Shown here piece after piece: positions 1-6,502 of a DNA stretch of 6,529 nt. The notes under the pieces are model-generated. The model was not told the DNA's origin. It searched no databases and saw nothing but the letters and a program-made list of their open reading frames with translations. Where the stretch lies: NCBI GenBank assembly GCA_913057845.1, contig CAJXPC010000103.1:1-6529 (forward strand). Direction: 5' to 3'. How positions within the stretch are numbered: the first letter of the stretch is position 1; the number at the start of each line of letters is the position of its first letter. The stretch comes from an uncultured Pseudomonadota bacterium. Lineage in GTDB: Bacteria > Pseudomonadota > Gammaproteobacteria > Burkholderiales > Eutrophovitaceae. The position numbers and the translations under genes are program-made.

Positions 1-27
1 GCAGCGTCAGATGTGTATAAGAGACAG
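1..27 (+). other. Untrimmed Nextera read-1 adaptor (technical sequence)
   Basis: These bases match the 3' part of the Illumina Nextera read-1 transposase adaptor. They end in the 19-bp Tn5 mosaic end (AGATGTGTATAAGAGACAG, 9-27), preceded by GCAGCGTC (1-8). This is library-preparation sequence, not genome. It cuts into the minus-strand lpdA frame, so any codon read from it is artificial. Confidence 0.98.
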
Positions 28-1244
28 GAGTCCTCAACGTGGATTCCGGCTAACTGGGCTCCGATGGCCTTTCCGTTTGGTTTTCTTCCAACAGCGACCA
101 ATACTTTTTCAAACGAGTTTGTTGTTGGCACATTATCACCTTCAAATTGCGCTTTTAATCCGTTTTTTTCGGCAGTTAGTGCGGTTACTTTGGTTTTAAG
201 GTGTATCCCCTCGTATTGAGTTAGTAGTCTTTTATGAAGTGGGCGGACAATATCTTTATCAGCTCCTGGGATTAAGCTGTCGGCGAGTTCAACCACTGTG
301 ATTTTTGTTCCAAGAGCTTGGTATACGGTCGCCATTTCCAGCCCAATAATTCCTCCCCCAATGACGAGCATGGATTTCGGTATGCTCTGGAGAGTGAGCG
401 CGTCTGTGGAGTCCATGACTCGAGGATCATCGTACGGAATTCCTGGAATTTTTGTGACGTGTGAGCCTGCTGCGATGATTGCGGCATCGAAGCTAATTCG
501 CTTGAGCCCATTAGTGGTTTGGACGTCAATCATGTTTGGGCCTGAGAATTGACCGTGGCCTTCGACAATTTCAACCTTGCGTTGTTTGGAAAGTCCAGTT
601 AGGCCCTTAGTCAGTTTGCTGACGACGCCATTCTTCCAGCCCCTAAGCTTGTCCAGGTCGACTTTTGGTTTGCCAAATGAAATGCCGAATTCACCTATTT
701 CTTTGGACTCTGAAATTACTTTTGCTGCGTGTAGTAATGCTTTAGACGGAATGCATCCCACATTGAGACATACGCCACCTAATGTTTTGTGTTGTTCGAT
801 TAAGATGACTTTTTTACCCAGGTCTGCCGCTCTAAAGGCGGCCGTATACCCACCTGGTCCTGATCCGAGTACGACGATCTCGGCATGTAAATCACTTTGA
901 GTAGTTAGATCCGCTGTTGGGGTTATTGCTGACGAATTGGTGGATGTATTGTGGGTGGTGGCTGGTTGATCACTAGTTATTGCTGATGGAGCATCTTGCT
1001 CCTTTGCGCCCGGGTTGATGCTAACGATCAGCTGCCCTTCAGATACTTTGTCGTTAACTTGGACGTGTACCTCCTCAACAGTGCCGCTCATGGGAGAGGG
1101 GACATCCATGGTTGCCTTGTCCGTTTCAAGGGTAATCAGTGAGTCTTCTTCTTGAACGTGATCCCCTGGCTTTACGAGCACCTCAATGACGGGAATGTTT
1201 TTGAAATCTCCAACATCGGGGACATTAACTTTAATTTTTGCCAT
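28..1244 (-). CDS. lpdA: Dihydrolipoyl dehydrogenase (E3) with N-terminal lipoyl domain, 3'-truncated
   Basis: This is the E3 flavoenzyme of 2-oxo acid dehydrogenase complexes; it reoxidises dihydrolipoyl groups with NAD+ in the cytoplasm. About 405 codons are present without a stop, beginning at the ATG at 1244. Residues 1-77 are a biotinyl/lipoyl domain with the lipoylation site ETDKA (Lys43). Residues 80-118 form a Ser/Thr/Ala-rich flexible linker. The FAD-binding GSGPGG is at 127-132, and the redox disulfide GGVCLNVGCIPSK is at 156-168 (Cys159, Cys164). IIAAGS is at 256-261, the NAD-binding GGGIIGLE at 296-303, and AVGRKPN near 384-390. Lipoyl-E3 fusions usually have about 580-600 residues, so the dimerisation domain with the catalytic His-Glu pair is cut off by the adaptor at 27. 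The gene starts 54 nt after proA and has only a weak ribosome site. An E3 would more usually follow aceE-aceF; neither is in view, so its complex (pyruvate or 2-oxoglutarate) cannot be fixed. Pyruvate dehydrogenase is the likelier partner. Confidence 0.96.
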
Positions 1245-1298
1245 AGTCTTTACTGCTTTTTATGTTTAAGTTAAGGAATAAGCGAATGGGATACGTTG

Positions 1299-2555
1299 TT
1301 AGGTGCGTATTTCTCCGTTACCAAAAACAACCCACTTCAAGTTGGTTAGTCCCTCTAGCCCAACGGGTCCGCGAGCGTGTAATTTATTTGTCGAGATGCC
1401 AATTTCAGCGCCGAGGCCGTATTCAAAACCATCGGCAAAACGTGTCGATGTATTGATCATCACTGAGCTTGAATCAACTTCGCGAATGAAGCGCATTGCG
1501 TTTGATTCATTTTCTGTGACGATGGAATCTGTATGTTGAGATCCGTAGGTGCGTATGTGTTCGATCGCTTGTTCGAGGTTGTCGACAACTCTCACAGCTA
1601 AAATGGGGCCCAAGTACTCTTCATACCAATCTGCATCGGTAGCGGCTATGGCATTGGGCATCAAGCGCTGACTTATTTTATCACCTCGAATTTCTACACC
1701 TTTTTCGAATAGTATGTCCCCGATTCGTGGGAGAAATTTTTCCGCTACGCTCTCGTGAACTAATAAGGTCTCCATCGTATTACAAGTCCCATAACGCTGT
1801 GTTTTAGCGTTATCCGCAATTTCTAGCGCTTTTTCTAGGTCGGCGTCCTTGTCGACATAGACGTGACAGACCCCATCAAGATGTTTAATGACTGGCACCT
1901 GAGCTTCTTGGGTAATGCGTTCAATGAGCCCCTTGCCTCCTCTGGGGATTATGACGTCTATGTATTCCTTCATGGTGATGAGTTGACCCACAACATCCCG
2001 ATCGGTTGTTTCTATAACTTGAACTATGCCTTGTGGAAGGCCGGACGCCTTTAATCCTGCCGATAGGCATTTTCCAATCGCTTGATTGGAGTTAATCGAT
2101 TCGGAGCCGCCTCTAAGGATGACCGCATTTCCAGATTTCAAGCATAGTCCTGCCGCATCAGCTGTAACGTTGGGTCTCGATTCGTAAATAATGCCAACGA
2201 CTCCAATAGGTACTCGCATTTTCCCCACTTTTATTCCTGAGGGTCTTGGTTGGAGGTTGCTAATCTCACCAATGGGGTCAGGTAGCTTGGAGATCTGAAT
2301 GAGGCCATCGGCCATATTCGCTATGGTTTCGCTCGATAGGGTTAGCCGATCAATCAAGGCATCGGTGAGGCCATTTTGGATTGCTTCCTGAACATCTATT
2401 TGGTTTGCTGCGAGAATATCTGATTGCTTTGCGATAAGCTCGCCTGCAATAGCGATGAGCGCAGCGTCTTTGGTCTGCGTGTCTGCTGCGGCAATAACTC
2501 GGCTCGCTTTTCGAGCCGTTTCGCCTAAGGTGATCATGTGGTAGCTTGAGTTCAT
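1299..2555 (-). CDS. proA: Glutamate-5-semialdehyde dehydrogenase (gamma-glutamyl phosphate reductase)
   Basis: This enzyme carries out the second step of proline synthesis: NADPH-dependent reduction of gamma-glutamyl phosphate to glutamate-5-semialdehyde, in the cytoplasm. The product has 418 residues, essentially the family length (E. coli ProA has 417). It shows the aldehyde-dehydrogenase fold signatures of this family: [12 protein letters not shown] at 120-131, ILRGGSE at 146-152, and the catalytic cysteine in [12 protein letters not shown] (Cys258). The ProA signature runs from VDNLEQA to QHTDSI at 324-345, and [11 protein letters not shown] lies near the C-terminus. The ATG at 2555 is the only start open to it, because a stop codon lies in frame three codons upstream. 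No Shine-Dalgarno sits at normal distance; see the inverted repeat at 2556-2571. The gene lies 52 nt after holA, a pairing I recall from many betaproteobacteria. The partner kinase proB is not in the window. Confidence 0.98.
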   Translation of the reverse strand: MNSSYHMITLGETARKASRVIAAADTQTKDAALIAIAGELIAKQSDILAANQIDVQEAIQNGLTDALIDRLTLSSETIANMADGLIQISKLPDPIGEISNLQPRPSGIKVGKMRVPIGVVGIIYESRPNVTADAAGLCLKSGNAVILRGGSESINSNQAIGKCLSAGLKASGLPQGIVQVIETTDRDVVGQLITMKEYIDVIIPRGGKGLIERITQEAQVPVIKHLDGVCHVYVDKDADLEKALEIADNAKTQRYGTCNTMETLLVHESVAEKFLPRIGDILFEKGVEIRGDKISQRLMPNAIAATDADWYEEYLGPILAVRVVDNLEQAIEHIRTYGSQHTDSIVTENESNAMRFIREVDSSSVMINTSTRFADGFEYGLGAEIGISTNKLHARGPVGLEGLTNLKWVVFGNGEIRT

Positions 2556-2571
2556 AACTAACTATTTAGTT
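2556..2571 (-). repeat. Inverted repeat between AGGT and the proA start codon
   Basis: A perfect 6-bp inverted repeat (AACTAA / TTAGTT) with a 4-nt loop abuts the proA ATG. The nearest Shine-Dalgarno-like sequence, AGGT at 2574-2577, lies about 18 nt from the start, which is too far for normal use. If the hairpin folded, it would shorten that distance. The stem is mostly A-U and would be only marginally stable, so a regulatory role is speculation. Confidence 0.35.
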
Positions 2572-2607
2572 TTACCTGGCCATTTTACAGGCAAATGGAA
2601 CTTCCCA

Positions 2608-3618
2608 TTAAGTCCTAGACGGTATTATTGAAAGCCCGAGCGCTAAAAAACTGGCCCATGAATTACCAGGCTGCAACCCTTTTATCTGTTTATCTATCTC
2701 TGACGCTTTAATGACCGCATTTCGAAGCATCTCGTGTGTGAGTTTATGGACTATGTTTGGAATAAGTTTTTGCCTCAGCCCCCAAGCTCCGGCATCGGCG
2801 CATGCTGAGCGCATGTTGAGCCCCTCTCCCAATGCCCGCTTGACGCGAAGTAAAATTTTTGCTTCTTCTGCGATGATCCATAAGACGAGTGGAGGAGCTA
2901 AACCTTCTTTTTCTAGGCCGCGTAGGATTCTTATTAAAAGTGTTTTATCCCCATTCAGGATGGCGGGACCTAGGTCGAACGGATCAAATCGAGCCACGTC
3001 TACAACGGCATTCCTGACGTCTTCTTCCGAAAGGTGGCCTTCAGGCAGCAACAATCCCAATTTGAGTATTTCCTGATGAGCCGCGATAAGATTTCCTTCA
3101 ACGCGTTCCGCTATCAGTTGTAGGGCGCTCTGCTCTAGTGTTTGATTTTGAAGCTTTAGTCGATGCGTGATCCAGCGAGGGAGCTGTTCTCTATAGACTT
3201 TTTTAACCTCAACTGAGATTCCGACCTTCCCCAATTCGGAGAACCATTTGGATGAGCGACCACTCCGATCAAGTGCTGGTAGAGTGATCAGCGTGACTGT
3301 GTTTTCAGGCAGGCGTTGCGCGAAGGATTGAAGTGCGTCGCTACCTAATTTCCCCGGTTTGCCTGATGGGATGCGTAAATCGATAATTTTATTTGAAGAG
3401 AATAATGAGACAGATTGAGACTGTTCTTTTAATTTAGACCAATCAAATCTATTTTCAGCTATGAGAACGGTACGATCCTCAAAACCGTTGGATTTTGCTG
3501 CGCTTCGGATTGAATCAGCCGCTTCTAGATTAAGCAGCATCTCATCGCCATGCACAATATATAGCGTGTTTAAGCCCCTCTTGAGATGATTGCGTAAGTC
3601 AGTTGAGTCAACTTGCAT
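2608..3618 (-). CDS. holA: DNA polymerase III subunit delta
   Basis: This is the delta subunit of the clamp loader, which opens the beta sliding clamp during replication. The product has 336 residues, close to the E. coli subunit (343). There are few strict motifs, so recognition rests on the overall pattern: YIVHGDEMLLNLEAADSIR near 20-38, FDWSKL and a SQSVSLFSSNKIIDLRIPSGKPGK stretch near 58-90, ITLPALDRS near 112, and IAERVEGNLIAAHQEILKL in the middle, which is the most conserved block of this family. Next come VVDVARFDPFDL and a C-terminal helical domain containing APPLVLWIIAEE and EIDKQIKGL. These details resemble betaproteobacterial delta subunits as I remember them. The start at 3618 lies 8 nt after the ptsI stop, with no evident ribosome site, so translational coupling to ptsI is likely. 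In related genomes holA often follows leuS and lptE; here it follows ptsI directly. Confidence 0.95.
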   Translation of the reverse strand: MQVDSTDLRNHLKRGLNTLYIVHGDEMLLNLEAADSIRSAAKSNGFEDRTVLIAENRFDWSKLKEQSQSVSLFSSNKIIDLRIPSGKPGKLGSDALQSFAQRLPENTVTLITLPALDRSGRSSKWFSELGKVGISVEVKKVYREQLPRWITHRLKLQNQTLEQSALQLIAERVEGNLIAAHQEILKLGLLLPEGHLSEEDVRNAVVDVARFDPFDLGPAILNGDKTLLIRILRGLEKEGLAPPLVLWIIAEEAKILLRVKRALGEGLNMRSACADAGAWGLRQKLIPNIVHKLTHEMLRNAVIKASEIDKQIKGLQPGNSWASFLALGLSIIPSRT

Positions 3619-3626
3619 AGGGCTGA

Positions 3627-5357
3627 TTAAAATTTTGCGTTAAGTTTACGAACTAGATACTCAATCCGGTCGGGATGTTGAGCCCGTAGAATTTTTTTTG
3701 TGATGGCGGTTGCTTCTCTCAAATCTGAGGTAAGTATTTTTTGTTTGACCGTCAAAAGATGAGCCGGATGCATTGAGAATGTGCGTAAACCCATCCCTAA
3801 TAGCAAGCGTGTGATCAACGGGTCTCCAGCGATCTCCCCACAAACGGCCACTGATTTATTCGCTCGATTTGCGGCTGAAATGATGTGTGATAGTAGATGA
3901 AGTATTGCTGGATGCATGGGGTCATAGAGGTGAGCTACGGCGTCATCAGTGCGGTCTATGGCTAATGTATATTGAATTAAGTCGTTAGTGCCAATCGATA
4001 TGAAATCAAGTTTTTTAAGAAAGGCCTTTATTGACAGTGCCGCGGCTGGTACCTCAATCATTCCTCCGATCTCTATTTTTCGGTCATATGCGATGCCTCC
4101 AATGTCGAGAGATTCCTTTGCTTCTGCAATTAGATGCAATGCTTGGTCGATTTCGTGAACGTTCGAGAGCATTGGAATTAAGATTCTAATTTTCCCGTAG
4201 TTAGATGCTCTGAGTATGGCCCTTAGTTGCTGGTGAAATAACTGAGGCTCCGCGAGGCAGAGTCTAATGGCGCGTTGCCCCAGTGCCGGATTGGGCGCGA
4301 CCCGCGTATACCCTTCGGGTTGTTTGTCGGCGCCTAAGTCAAATGTTCTAATCGTTATGCAAGAACTTTTCATGTTGCGAACAACCTGTCTGTAAGCCTC
4401 AAATTGCTCGTCTTCTGATGGGAGGTCGCCACGGTTTAAGAACAAGAATTCTGTTCTGAATAAGCCGACACCAGTCGCGCCATTTTCTTTCGCAGATGCG
4501 ACATCTTCAGGTAGCTCTATATTTGCATTTAGCTCAATGTCAGCACCATCAATTGTGGTTGCCCGGTTACGTCGTAGTCGTTTAAGTTTTTGCTGCCCTA
4601 GTAACCATTGTTTTTGGAGAACTTCATATTCGCTCAGTATCACCTCGTCGGGGTCAACGATGATAAGTCCGGCCGTCCCATCTACGATTATTATTTCATT
4701 TTCTCGAATTAGAGTTCTGGCTTGATGCAGGGCGACCACAGATGGAATGTTGAGACTTCGGGCGACAATTGTCGTGTGCGATGTGGCACCACCTAAGTCA
4801 GTAATGAAGCCTGCAAATTTGTGTTGCTTGAAAAGCACGACGTCAGTGGGGGATAAATCGTGGGCAACAATTATGGTGTTTTCTTCAATGTTTTTTGTTG
4901 GGCTGTCTCCAGGCCGTCCAAGCAAAGCCTTAAGTATTCTTTCTGCAACTTGACGCACATCTGCTTCCCTTTGGCGCAGATAAGTGTTCTCAATTTTGGA
5001 GAATTGTTCAAGCAAATGGTCGAGTTGTACTTTGAGGGCCCATTCCGCATTACAGCCCATCGACTCAATGATATTTTTTGGTGCCTCTGAGACGGTTGAG
5101 TCCTCAAGGATCATTCTGTGCAAATTAACAAAAACCTCAAACTCGGCTTCTGGGATATCAGAGGTTATTTGTTTTTTTAGATTTTTTAGTTCTTTACTAA
5201 CACTTTTAATGGCTCGATCGAATCGAGATTTTTCATTTCTTATTTTGTTTGCTGGAATACTGTAATGAGCGACCTCTAAAAGCGCATGAGATGCAAGTTG
5301 CGCACGTCCGATTGCGATGCCGCCCGACACCCCAGTGCCATGCATCGTAAAACTCAC
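3627..5357 (-). CDS. ptsI: PTS enzyme I (phosphoenolpyruvate-protein phosphotransferase)
   Basis: Cytoplasmic enzyme I takes the phosphoryl group from PEP onto a histidine and passes it to HPr. The product has 576 residues (E. coli PtsI: 575), with no N-terminal GAF domain, so it is PtsI-like rather than PtsP. The N-terminal HPr-binding/phosphohistidine domain carries GGATSHTTIVARSLNIPSV with active-site His194. The C-terminal PEP-binding barrel has LFRTEFLFL (Arg301), IRTFDLGADK (Arg337), GGMIEVPAA (Glu435), GTNDLIQYTLAIDR (Asn458, Asp459, Arg469) and CGEIAGDP (Cys506). All expected catalytic residues are present. The assigned start is GTG at 5357, giving MSFTMHGTGVSGGIAIGRA; this N-terminus fits betaproteobacterial enzymes I as I recall them. 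An in-frame ATG four codons later (5345) has its own Shine-Dalgarno and may also be used. The gene follows ptsH by 57 nt and precedes holA by 8 nt. An A8 run (3692-3699) lies near the 3' end. Confidence 0.98.
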   Translation of the reverse strand: MSFTMHGTGVSGGIAIGRAQLASHALLEVAHYSIPANKIRNEKSRFDRAIKSVSKELKNLKKQITSDIPEAEFEVFVNLHRMILEDSTVSEAPKNIIESMGCNAEWALKVQLDHLLEQFSKIENTYLRQREADVRQVAERILKALLGRPGDSPTKNIEENTIIVAHDLSPTDVVLFKQHKFAGFITDLGGATSHTTIVARSLNIPSVVALHQARTLIRENEIIIVDGTAGLIIVDPDEVILSEYEVLQKQWLLGQQKLKRLRRNRATTIDGADIELNANIELPEDVASAKENGATGVGLFRTEFLFLNRGDLPSEDEQFEAYRQVVRNMKSSCITIRTFDLGADKQPEGYTRVAPNPALGQRAIRLCLAEPQLFHQQLRAILRASNYGKIRILIPMLSNVHEIDQALHLIAEAKESLDIGGIAYDRKIEIGGMIEVPAAALSIKAFLKKLDFISIGTNDLIQYTLAIDRTDDAVAHLYDPMHPAILHLLSHIISAANRANKSVAVCGEIAGDPLITRLLLGMGLRTFSMHPAHLLTVKQKILTSDLREATAITKKILRAQHPDRIEYLVRKLNAKF

Positions 5358-5370
5358 CTATCACACCTAT
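5354..5370 (-). promoter_or_regulatory. Duplicated ribosome-binding site of ptsI
   Basis: The minus strand carries ATAGGTG twice with a 9-nt period (5370-5364 and 5361-5355). The first AGGTG stands 6 nt before the GTG at 5357. The second, AGGTGA (5359-5354), overlaps that GTG and stands 8 nt before the in-frame ATG at 5345. Both starts therefore have well-placed Shine-Dalgarno sequences. Confidence 0.6.
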
Positions 5371-5377
5371 ACTTTTT
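5367..5377 (-). repeat. Shared 11-mer upstream of ptsI
   Basis: AAAAAGTATAG lies 9 nt upstream of the ptsI GTG. An identical copy lies upstream of the EIIA gene (6105-6115). The match may be chance in AT-rich spacers, or TATAG may be part of a weak -10-like element; no good -35 accompanies it. Confidence 0.3.
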
Positions 5378-5414
5378 GTCTGAGGGCTGAATCCGTATGA
5401 TGTCTTTTTTCAAT

Positions 5415-5684
5415 TTACTGCCCCTCACCGAAAAAATCTAAGACTAGATTTTTGATTGCCGTCATGGCTTCTTCTTCGTCTGAGCCGTCGACCTCCACAT
5501 CGAGGAGGACGCCTTTTGCTGCCGCCAGCATCATTACGCCCATAATGCTTTTTGCGTTGACACGTTTACCATCGCGACTGAGCCAAATTTCTGATTGATA
5601 TTGGCCGGCGAGCTGTGTCAACTTTGCCGACGCCCTAGCATGCAGCCCTAACCGATTAAGAATCTCTATTTTTTCACTAAGCAT
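5415..5684 (-). CDS. ptsH: Phosphocarrier protein HPr
   Basis: HPr is the small cytoplasmic phosphocarrier that receives phosphate from enzyme I and gives it to EIIA proteins. The product has 89 residues, the normal family size. The active-site histidine is in RLGLHARASAKL (His15, with the supporting Arg17). The regulatory serine is in VNAKSIMGVMMLAA (Ser46), the site modified by HPr kinase/phosphorylase in organisms that have HprK. The whole sequence, ending in FFGEGQ, resembles betaproteobacterial HPr as I recall it, while it also has NPr-like features. The gene lies 13 nt after the EIIA gene and 57 nt before ptsI. The ATG at 5684 is supported by AGAGG at 5692-5696, 7 nt upstream. With both His15 and Ser46 intact, it can in principle be phosphorylated in two ways. 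Confidence 0.98.
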   Translation of the reverse strand: MLSEKIEILNRLGLHARASAKLTQLAGQYQSEIWLSRDGKRVNAKSIMGVMMLAAAKGVLLDVEVDGSDEEEAMTAIKNLVLDFFGEGQ

Positions 5685-5691
5685 ATGGGGG

Positions 5692-5696
5692 CCTCT
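5692..5696 (-). promoter_or_regulatory. Ribosome-binding site of ptsH
   Basis: AGAGG on the minus strand stands 7 nt before the ptsH ATG, immediately after the EIIA stop codon (5700-5698). It is the clearest conventional Shine-Dalgarno in the window and fixes the ptsH start. Confidence 0.75.
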
Positions 5697-5697
5697 A

Positions 5698-6087
5698 TTA
5701 TTTCAACGGTATCTGCATGACTCCCTCACTACCACCAGAGAGGGCTTTTTTAACGAGGGTTTTCAAATCTTTTTCACGATAGGTCAAAACACGAATCAAC
5801 ATTGGAAGATTAACGCCTGAGATGCCGTAAATATTGTTTGTTTGGAGTAGTTTTTTCGTTATATTGCTTGGGCTTCCGCCGTACATGTCGGTGAGTACCA
5901 GAACCCCTGAGCCGTCGTCCACTTTTGATATTGCTTTAATCGCTCTGTTCGACATGCTTTCCATCGAGCCGTTCCCATCAATGCCAATTGCGGCTACATT
6001 TTTAAATGAGTCTCCTATGACGTGTTTGGCGCAGTCGATAAGACTTCGGCCAAGAGATCCATGTGTGATTAATAAAATGCCAACCAT
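5698..6087 (-). CDS. PTS EIIA component, mannose (EIIA-Man) family, single domain
   Basis: This EIIA domain accepts phosphate from HPr. The product has 129 residues, one complete IIA-Man domain without the IIB domain that follows it in enterobacterial ManX. The phosphorylation site is His9 in GILLITHGSLGRSL, and the supporting aspartate is Asp67 in VLTDMYGGSPSN, the typical family signature. No EIIB, EIIC or EIID gene is visible, so a sugar-transport role is unlikely and a regulatory role is the better inference. It sits between gshB (26 nt) and ptsH (13 nt), the arrangement I recall from Ralstonia, Bordetella and Neisseria relatives. The ATG at 6087 has only a weak, A-rich ribosome site (AGAAAG). 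Gene names vary between genomes (ptsM, ptsN-like, manX-like), so no symbol is given. Confidence 0.96.
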   Translation of the reverse strand: MVGILLITHGSLGRSLIDCAKHVIGDSFKNVAAIGIDGNGSMESMSNRAIKAISKVDDGSGVLVLTDMYGGSPSNITKKLLQTNNIYGISGVNLPMLIRVLTYREKDLKTLVKKALSGGSEGVMQIPLK

Positions 6088-6104
6088 ACTTTTGATCTTT
6101 CTAT

Positions 6105-6115
6105 CTATACTTTTT
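6105..6115 (-). repeat. Shared 11-mer upstream of the EIIA gene
   Basis: This second copy of AAAAAGTATAG begins inside the gshB stop codon and ends 17 nt before the EIIA ATG. The spacing to the start differs from that of the ptsI copy, which argues against a common translational role. Confidence 0.3.
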
Positions 6116-6502
6116 ACGAAATATGTTTTTCTAACGCATCGATGAATATACCTGGAACATCACAACCTGTCTGATCTTGTATTTCACGCATGCAGGTCGG
6201 GCTAGTGACATTGATCTCGGTGAGATAACCACCAATAATATCGAGCCCAACCAACAGCAATCCTCGCGCTGACAATTCGTGACCCAGTGCCGTTGCTATT
6301 TCTTTTTCTCGGTCTGTGAGTGGCATCGCTACGCCGCGCCCACCTGCTGCTAAATTCCCGCGGTGATCTGCCCCTTGAGGTATTCGCGCGAGAGAGTACG
6401 GTACGGGCTCTCCGTCGATGAGCAACACTCTTTTGTCCCCATCGCTGATTTCAGGAATAAATTTTTGGACCATAATTGTCCGTTGTCCTAGTTGGGTGAG
6501 TG
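6114..6502 (-). CDS. gshB: Glutathione synthetase, C-terminal part
   Basis: This ATP-grasp enzyme joins gamma-glutamylcysteine and glycine to make glutathione in the cytoplasm. Only the last ~128 codons are present; the adaptor at 6503 removes the 5' end (the family has about 315 residues). The frame is open through to the adaptor, so the gene does not start at the internal ATG at 6473. Numbering from that Met, [22 protein letters not shown] lies at 11-32. The glycine-rich flexible loop that closes over the active site ([17 protein letters not shown]) spans 31-47. [11 protein letters not shown] is at 71-81, and the metal/ATP-binding [13 protein letters not shown] at 86-98 (Glu86, Asn88). These blocks closely parallel E. 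coli GshB. The gene lies 26 nt upstream of the EIIA gene, a conserved neighbour in betaproteobacteria. Confidence 0.97.

Noticed and set aside
11..219. Two small plus-strand reading frames beginning MCIRDRS and MYKRQE at the left end
   Set aside because: Their starts lie inside the Nextera adaptor; these N-termini are typical adaptor-derived false proteins, and the rest is antisense to lpdA.
1245..1298. Possible sigma-70 promoter before lpdA (TTCGCT, 17 nt, ATAAAA)
   Set aside because: The match to consensus is poor in both boxes and expected by chance in an AT-rich spacer.
2580..2598. CCATTT...AAATGG hairpin after holA as a terminator
   Set aside because: The stem is only 6 bp, the 7-nt loop is followed by no U tract, and an alternative CCTG/CAGG pairing competes with it.
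2711..3076. 121-codon plus-strand reading frame inside holA
   Set aside because: It is fully antisense to a clearly recognised gene, has no ribosome site of note, and its product has no recognisable features.
5722..5752. GC-rich inverted repeat CCCTC...GAGGG followed by a T run, resembling a plus-strand terminator
   Set aside because: It lies inside the EIIA coding sequence, and no plus-strand gene precedes it; on the coding strand it encodes the Gly/Ser-rich C-terminal segment.
5834..6145. 103-codon plus-strand reading frame over the EIIA gene
   Set aside because: It is an antisense shadow of the conserved EIIA and gshB 3' codons and shows no family motif.
6114..6473. Taking gshB as a short complete gene starting at the ATG at 6473
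   Set aside because: The frame stays open upstream to the adaptor, the upstream codons ([10 protein letters not shown]) fit GshB, and a start here would remove most of the ATP-grasp enzyme.
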